Part shown: positions 14,610 through 18,146 of the stretch, piece by piece | How positions within the stretch are numbered: the stretch's first letter is position 1 | Layout of the letters: each line of letters starts with the position of its first letter | The notes under the pieces: model-generated | What the model was told of the DNA's origin: nothing | The model's database searches: none | What the model saw: only the letters and a program-made list of their open reading frames with translations | Source of the DNA: an uncultured Collinsella sp. | GTDB lineage: Bacteria > Actinomycetota > Coriobacteriia > Coriobacteriales > Coriobacteriaceae | Assembly (NCBI GenBank): GCA_900752275.1 | Contig: CAADUS010000066.1 | Coordinates: 1-18,146, forward strand | DNA length: 18,146 nt | Reading direction: 5' to 3' | Position numbers and translations under genes: made by a program

Positions 14610-14922
14610 TATTCGAAATACCCTCGCTATTTCCTCTTGCATGAATCAGGGCAATGGTAGCGTATTGAACTTGGGTACACACCGGAGACGCCCGCATAAA
14701 CCACCGGGGCGTTCATTGGTCAGCGAATTGTCGAGCGAGGCGTTGCTCGACTATTGCGCAGCCACATTGAATTATGGAGCTATTACGAGAAATCCTATGC
14801 TCCGTGACGCTCATCGATGTCGTTATGGCCACATGCCGAATAACACATAACAACAATAGTTGAATCAGATAGATTACATACCCACCTTGGGATTGCAAAT
14901 CTACGACGAAAGGACCCGACCT
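14610..14922. other. Gene-free gap between the acyltransferase and DJ-1/PfpI genes
   Basis: The 313 bases separate two divergent genes. A hairpin GTCGAGC (14730-14736) / GCTCGAC (14745-14751) is the clearest structure, and ACGCCC (14688-14693) / GGGCGT (14707-14712) is weaker. No T-run follows either, so they may be operators or leader structures rather than terminators. No convincing -35/-10 pair was found. A 69-codon plus-strand frame here has no ribosome site and looks random. Confidence 0.5.
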
Positions 14923-15501
14923 ATGCCCAAAAAAGTGCTTCTCCTCTGCGGCGACTTCACCGAGGACTACGAGACGATGGTCCCGTTCCAGGCGCTCTCT
15001 GTGCTCGGCTACCAGGTCGACGCCGTCTGCCCCGACAAGAAGGCCGGCGACACCGTGGCCACGGCAGTCCACGACTTCCTCGGCGAGCAGACCTACACCG
15101 AGCTGCGCGGCCACAACTTCGCGCTCACGGCAGACTTCGACGCCGTGGACACCGCCGACTACGAGGGTCTCTTCATCACCGGCGGCCGCGCGCCCGAGTA
15201 CATCCGCCTGAACGAGCGCGTGCTCGAGATCGTCCGTGAGTTCTTCACCGCGAATAAGCCCGTCGCCGCCATCTGCCACGGCCCGCAGGTCCTCACCGCC
15301 GCCGGCGTCCTTTCCGGATACAAGGCCACGGCCTACCCCGCCGTCGGCCCGGACATCACGCTCGCCGGCGGCGAATACGTGCCCGTCAACGTCGACGAGG
15401 CCGTCGTCGACAAGAACCTCGTGACCTCCCCCGCCTGGCCCGGCGACACCGCCATCCTCCGCGAGTTCGTCAAGCTCATGGGCGCGAAGATCGAGATCTA
15501 G
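14923..15501 (+). CDS. DJ-1/PfpI family protein
   Basis: Cytoplasmic alpha/beta protein of 192 residues with the class I glutamine amidotransferase-like fold. Seen: KVLLLCGDFTEDYE (4-17) with the conserved acidic residue E14 near the active site, LFITGGRAPEYI (83-94), and the nucleophile elbow AICHGPQ with Cys118 and His119. The family includes proteases/chaperones of the PfpI type and deglycase- or hydratase-like enzymes; the substrate cannot be told from sequence. ATG 14923 with AAAGGA at 14908-14913 is chosen; the frame is open for 21 more codons without support. Codon use is GC-rich like core genes. It is a single-gene unit with its own terminator and seems unrelated to the polysaccharide genes; stress protection is the usual role. 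Confidence 0.92.
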   Translation: MPKKVLLLCGDFTEDYETMVPFQALSVLGYQVDAVCPDKKAGDTVATAVHDFLGEQTYTELRGHNFALTADFDAVDTADYEGLFITGGRAPEYIRLNERVLEIVREFFTANKPVAAICHGPQVLTAAGVLSGYKATAYPAVGPDITLAGGEYVPVNVDEAVVDKNLVTSPAWPGDTAILREFVKLMGAKIEI

Positions 15502-15533
15502 GGGTCTTCAAACCGTAGCGTCTAAGAGCATGG

Positions 15534-15578
15534 AAGAAGCCCGCGCCCTCCGGAAGACTGGAGAGCGCGGGCTTCTTT
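15534..15578 (+). terminator. Rho-independent terminator of the DJ-1/PfpI gene
   Basis: AAGAAGCCCGCGC (15534-15546) pairs perfectly with GCGCGGGCTTCTT (15565-15577); four more pairs (CTCC/GGAG) continue past one mismatch to an eight-base loop. The T's of the right arm form a short T-run. It lies 33 bases past the stop at 15501 and may also serve the minus-strand GtrA gene from the other side. Confidence 0.88.
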
Positions 15579-15635
15579 GTTGGCGAGGGGCAGATTCAAA
15601 GCCGCCCTGCTGGGAAGCGCCCGAGCTATGGGCCT

Positions 15636-16046
15636 CTACTCCCCCGAGGGATCCTTGGCCTCGAGCCACTTCTTTCGGCTGACGAAGTTCCAGATCATGA
15701 CGACGGCAGTGGCGACGACCTTCGAGACGGTGACGGCCAGGGCCCCCGTGCCGAGAACGGCCGTGCCAGCTGCGATGATGATCTCGTTGATCACAAGGCC
15801 GATGGCGGAGAGCACCGCGAAGATGACGAACTCGCGCTGGCAGCTCATGTCGTCGCGGCGGGCAAATACGTACTTCATCGACGCCAGATAATTGAACACG
15901 AGGCTGACCACGAACGAGATGCCCGCAGAGAGCACCGGGTCCCAACCCAAGCCTTGCGAGAGGAGCATAAGAACGCCGTAGTCGATCGCAAACGCGATCA
16001 CGCCGACGACGCCGAACTTGAGGAGCTGCTCTATGAGTTTGCGCAT
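15636..16046 (-). CDS. GtrA family membrane protein (putative lipid-linked sugar flippase)
   Basis: Small membrane protein of 136 residues with four hydrophobic segments (LLKFGVVGVIAFAIDYGVLM; VLSAGISFVVSLVFNYLASM; FVIFAVLSAIGLVINEIII; VSKVVATAVVMIWNFVS) and the family motifs FNYLASMKYVF and NFVSRKKW. GtrA-like proteins are thought to flip undecaprenyl-phosphate-linked sugars across the membrane for polymer decoration, which would suit the DPM1-like enzyme at 10621. ATG 16046 is chosen, with AAAGG about ten bases upstream. The frame is open for more than 200 codons upstream, but that stretch is repeat-rich non-coding DNA. It is preceded by a 493-base gap after rsmB, so it likely has its own promoter. 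Confidence 0.92.
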   Translation of the reverse strand: MRKLIEQLLKFGVVGVIAFAIDYGVLMLLSQGLGWDPVLSAGISFVVSLVFNYLASMKYVFARRDDMSCQREFVIFAVLSAIGLVINEIIIAAGTAVLGTGALAVTVSKVVATAVVMIWNFVSRKKWLEAKDPSGE

Positions 16047-16212
16047 GGGATGGTGCCTTTCTTTGGTTTGTATGGGGGTTGGAATTCTCCTTGCTGCATT
16101 TCTTTCCTTGCAAATCGTAGGAAATTGAGGACGGTCGCGCAAATCGCGAAGGAGTACACCGAGCGGAAAAGAGCCTGTGTTGATGCGCGTCGATTGCGGC
16201 ACGCGGAGCCCC

Positions 16213-16376
16213 GCGCAGATTTCCGCACGTTCAGCTACGGTCCACGGAGACCCGCGCAGATTCTTGCACGTCCAGCTGGCAAACAAGATGAAATGCGCAG
16301 AATCCCGCACGTCCAGCTGACGGACAAGCCAAACCGCACAGAAACCCGCACGCTCAGTTCGAATCGGGAGCTGGAG
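16213..16376. repeat. Array of four 41-bp direct repeats
   Basis: Units begin at 16213, 16254, 16295 and 16336, exactly 41 bases apart. The first 24 bases of each are conserved: GCGCAGAATCCCGC then ACGTCCAGCT in the unit at 16295. The remaining 17 bases vary. Unit differences are mostly single substitutions (for example GCACAGAAACCCGC in the last). The unit is too short and its variable part too small for CRISPR. It lies upstream of gtrA. Confidence 0.88.
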
Positions 16377-16495
16377 GAGCGAGTTTCTGCGCAAAACGCC
16401 TAGGCCCCGCGGACGAGAAAGGCTGGACATCGGGATATTTGCGCAACAGGCCATCATAGGATGAGCGCGGCGACTGGGAGCGCGGGTTTCTGCGC
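16369..16495. repeat. Three inverted copies of the array core
   Basis: The 24-base core of the adjacent array recurs in opposite orientation at 16369-16392 (AGCTGGAGGAGCGAG, then TTTCTGCGC), 16421-16444 (GGCTGGACATCGGGA, then TATTTGCGC) and 16472-16495 (GACTGGGAGCGCGGG, then TTTCTGCGC), 51-52 bases apart. The first overlaps the end of the last direct unit, so direct and inverted copies meet head to head. Confidence 0.78.
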
Positions 16496-16539
16496 GCCGG
16501 CGCGAGCGGATCATCGCTTTGCTGAGCCGGCGCCGCGGA

Positions 16540-18000
16540 TCATCGCTTCGCCTCTGCCGCTCGCTCGAGCACCGCCAGGAAATGGGTGTCCGTATCGACT
16601 CCGGGCAGGTCGGTGCGCCCGGAAGAAGCGAGGCGGAAACCCGCGCCCGCGGGGGACGCGAGGAAGGCATCAACGACATCCTCATCCTCCTGGCGCAGGA
16701 ACGAGCAAGTGGAGTACGCAAGGCGCGCGCCGGGGGCCGCGAATGCCGCGGAGCTGGTCAGGATCTGGAGCTGGAGCGAGGCGAGGCCGGCGATCGCATC
16801 CTCTTCGAGCGACCAGGCGATCTCCGGATGACGGCCCAAGGTACCCGTACCAGAACACGGCGCGTCAACAAAGACGAGGTCAAAGCTACCGTCAACGCGG
16901 GTTGGCTCGCGGCCGTCGTCGCAGACGCACATCACGCGGTCGGCGACGCCCGCGGCGGACATGCGGGCGGCCGCGGCGGCGGACTTCTTTGCATCGACCT
17001 CGACAGAGGTCAGGCGCGCGCCGGCGCAAGCCATGAGAATGGACTTGGTGCCGCGGCCCTGGCCGACCTCGAGGACGCGCATGCCGGGCTCGATGCCGAG
17101 GCGGGCCACGACGTCCTGGGCAGCGGGGTCGCAGGGCAGCACGTCGCAAGCCTCGACCAGGCCGGACGCGGCGAGCGCGGCAGGCATGCCGAGGATGAAC
17201 GACCCCGGTATGGGACCGAGGGCAGGCTCGCAGCCAGCGTCCGCGAGAAGCCCGGCGCAATCCTCGGCCGAGCGGCGGGCCGTGTTCGCAGCAACGCTGG
17301 CGCAGGCGGGGGCGAGGGCGCGACGAGCATATGCGAGGGCGCCCTCGGGGCCGAGGTCGGCGAGCGCGCGTGTCGCGAGCCACTCGGGAAGGGCGCCAAT
17401 GCGCTGCAGGTCAGCGATGGTAACATTGCCGAATTCAACGCGTGCACGCGCCTCGGCCAGCGCGGCAGCGTCCTCCTCAGCGATGCGGCGCAGGACCGCG
17501 TTGCCGAGCCCCGCAGCGCGGCGGTTGACGCTGCGCACGAGCTCGACGCCCTGGCTCACGGCGACCTGAGTCGGCGTATCGAGATAAAGGATCTCGAAGG
17601 CCGAGACGCGCAGCGCGTCGCGGACGAGGGGCTCGAGCTTGGACCTCGCGCGCAGATGGCTCGTGATCGCGCGGTCGAGCTCGCCTTGGGCGGATACCGT
17701 TCCGAGGACGAGGCGCATGGCGAGGGCCCGGTCGCGCGGGTCGAGCGCCCCCATCGCGGGAGCGGCGCGAAGAAGTTCACGGGCGCGGGCTTCTCGGCGC
17801 CGGCACTCGGAGAAGAGCTTGAGGGCCGCGCGACGCGCAGGGGCGAGAGGGGTCTTTCTGGAAGAGGGGATGGGACCGTCATTTGGTAACAGGCACATAT
17901 CGTCGAAAGAACACCGACGATCTGGGCCAGTCACCAAGTGTCGGTCTACATGGCTCTTTCCTGTGCCAGTCACCAAGCGACGGTCTCTGTTGCGGGCCAC
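16540..18000 (-). CDS. rsmB: 16S rRNA (cytosine-C5) methyltransferase, RsmB family
   Basis: SAM-dependent methyltransferase that makes m5C in 16S rRNA (position 967 in E. coli numbering). From the GTG at 18000 it has 486 residues: a NusB-like RNA-binding domain at about 50-180, then a Rossmann methyltransferase. Catalytic pairs are clear: FVDAPCSGTG (C382, motif IV) and YSTCSF (C432, motif VI nucleophile). Motif I reads VLEVGQGRGTKS (309-320) instead of the usual ...CAAPGGKT. The GTG overlaps the fmt stop by one base (TAGTG) and has GGGAG eight bases upstream, suggesting coupling. However, the first 34 residues are encoded by a repeat cluster, and ATG 17898 gives a more usual N-terminus without a ribosome site. 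The fmt-rsmB order is widespread in bacteria. Confidence 0.93.
   Translation of the reverse strand: MARNRDRRLVTGTGKSHVDRHLVTGPDRRCSFDDMCLLPNDGPIPSSRKTPLAPARRAALKLFSECRRREARARELLRAAPAMGALDPRDRALAMRLVLGTVSAQGELDRAITSHLRARSKLEPLVRDALRVSAFEILYLDTPTQVAVSQGVELVRSVNRRAAGLGNAVLRRIAEEDAAALAEARARVEFGNVTIADLQRIGALPEWLATRALADLGPEGALAYARRALAPACASVAANTARRSAEDCAGLLADAGCEPALGPIPGSFILGMPAALAASGLVEACDVLPCDPAAQDVVARLGIEPGMRVLEVGQGRGTKSILMACAGARLTSVEVDAKKSAAAAARMSAAGVADRVMCVCDDGREPTRVDGSFDLVFVDAPCSGTGTLGRHPEIAWSLEEDAIAGLASLQLQILTSSAAFAAPGARLAYSTCSFLRQEDEDVVDAFLASPAGAGFRLASSGRTDLPGVDTDTHFLAVLERAAEAKR
17872..17989. repeat. Inverted/direct repeat cluster at the fmt-rsmB junction
   Basis: Two direct copies of a 29-base unit, CTGGGCCAGTCACCAAG.. 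(17922-17950) and CTGTGCCAGTCACCAAG.. (17961-17989), lie 39 bases apart. A third copy in opposite orientation, with a few mismatches, is at about 17872-17897 (ACCGTCATTTGGTAACAGG). The inverted copy and the nearest direct copy fold into a hairpin with 19 of 23 positions paired (17883-17905 with 17915-17937). The cluster sits in the first 130 bases of the rsmB frame. Confidence 0.8.
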
Positions 18001-18146
18001 TAGATGCGCTCCCAGGTGAGGTCGCCGCGGAGGCCGGAGGCCCAGGAGGCGACAGGCATCTCTTTCTTCCCGTCGGGCTTGACGGAGATGACCTCGAGGG
18101 CGCCGTCGGCGCAGCCGAGCAGCACGCGCTTCTTGAGCGCGAGGAC
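18000..18146 (-). CDS. fmt: Methionyl-tRNA formyltransferase, C-terminal end (partial)
   Basis: The last 48 residues of a frame entering from the right edge: LGCADGALEVISVKPDGKKE, then MPVASWASGLRGDLTWERI and TAG at 18000-18002. This matches the C-terminal domain of Fmt (GDGxLxLxxLQPxGKKxM type), which helps bind initiator tRNA so that Met-tRNA can be formylated for translation initiation. The position directly upstream of rsmB supports the call. The N-terminal catalytic domain is outside the window. Confidence 0.88.
   Translation of the reverse strand, partial: VLALKKRVLLGCADGALEVISVKPDGKKEMPVASWASGLRGDLTWERI

Larger units (their letters stand above)
16047..16539. other. Repeat-rich gene-free gap between gtrA and rsmB
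   Basis: The 493 bases hold no credible gene. The part nearest gtrA (16047-16212) should contain its promoter; TTGCGC-17-TACGAT on the minus strand is a weak candidate. The middle is a four-unit direct repeat array (16213-16376), and 16369-16495 has three inverted copies of the same core. Long frames that cross the gap are by-products of high GC content. Confidence 0.7.

Noticed and set aside
14641..14850. 69-codon plus-strand frame before the DJ-1/PfpI gene
   Set aside because: No ribosome binding site, no recognisable family and unbiased composition.
16213..16376. CRISPR array
   Set aside because: Repeats are imperfect, the variable part is only 17 bases, inverted copies follow, and no cas gene is present.
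16047..16721. Long N-terminal extension of the GtrA protein
   Set aside because: It runs through the repeat array and is not membrane-protein-like; the four-helix GtrA protein is complete from ATG 16046.
16519..17889. 456-codon plus-strand frame opposite rsmB
   Set aside because: Antisense by-product of high GC; no recognisable domain, while the minus strand encodes clear RsmB motifs.

Overview
The window looks like a chromosome segment from a high-GC Gram-positive actinobacterium of the Coriobacteriia, most likely Collinsella or a close relative. This is inferred from three things: the fused RmlC-RmlD rhamnose enzyme, the family of secreted proteins carrying the three-fold 'YRLYN..GEHFYT..ERD.L...GW..EG.GW' module (DUF5648-like), and the GC-rich fmt-rsmB pair. 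Core genes are very GC-rich (one 60-base sample inside rmlCD is 82% GC), whereas the accessory surface genes sampled lie between about 38 and 55%.

Layout, left to right. (1) 17-3123, all minus strand: rmlB, then rmlCD, then a short, apparently truncated family 2 glycosyltransferase. (2) 3373-5879: a divergent pair of secreted DUF5648-type proteins, one joined to a transglutaminase-like domain (minus) and one to an NlpC/P60 domain (plus). (3) 6056-7118: a membrane acyltransferase broken by two homopolymer frameshifts. (4) 7170-8072: rmlA, separated from rmlB and rmlCD by the surface-protein block. (5) 8246-10173: a second divergent pair of secreted DUF5648-type proteins, both with a lesion in or just before the signal peptide. 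(6) 10278-13459: a DUF2304 membrane protein, a DPM1-like glycosyltransferase and a large DUF6541-like membrane protein. (7) 13551-14609: an intact homologue of the broken acyltransferase. (8) 14923-15501: a DJ-1/PfpI protein. (9) 15636-18146: a GtrA-like flippase, a repeat-rich gap, rsmB and the 3' end of fmt.

Together rmlA, rmlB and rmlCD make dTDP-L-rhamnose. The glycosyltransferases, DUF2304, DUF6541, GtrA and acyltransferase genes would use lipid-linked sugars to build, decorate and export a rhamnose-containing cell-surface polymer. Four secreted proteins are interleaved with this cluster. They share a three-repeat module but carry four different partner domains: transglutaminase, NlpC/P60 hydrolase, an Ada-like zinc-binding domain and an unassigned beta-rich domain. 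The best candidate for an undescribed system is therefore a constant-module/variable-effector surface protein family whose shared module may bind the polymer made by the locus. That function is inference. The block 'minus DUF5648 gene, plus DUF5648 gene, minus acyltransferase' occurs twice, and three of its six genes carry inactivating or possibly switchable lesions.

Non-coding features of note are a long hairpin between rmlB and rmlCD, a 41-bp-period repeat array with inverted satellites between gtrA and rsmB, an inverted/direct repeat cluster at the fmt-rsmB junction, and several strong terminators. No transposase, integrase, tRNA, rRNA or CRISPR array was seen.
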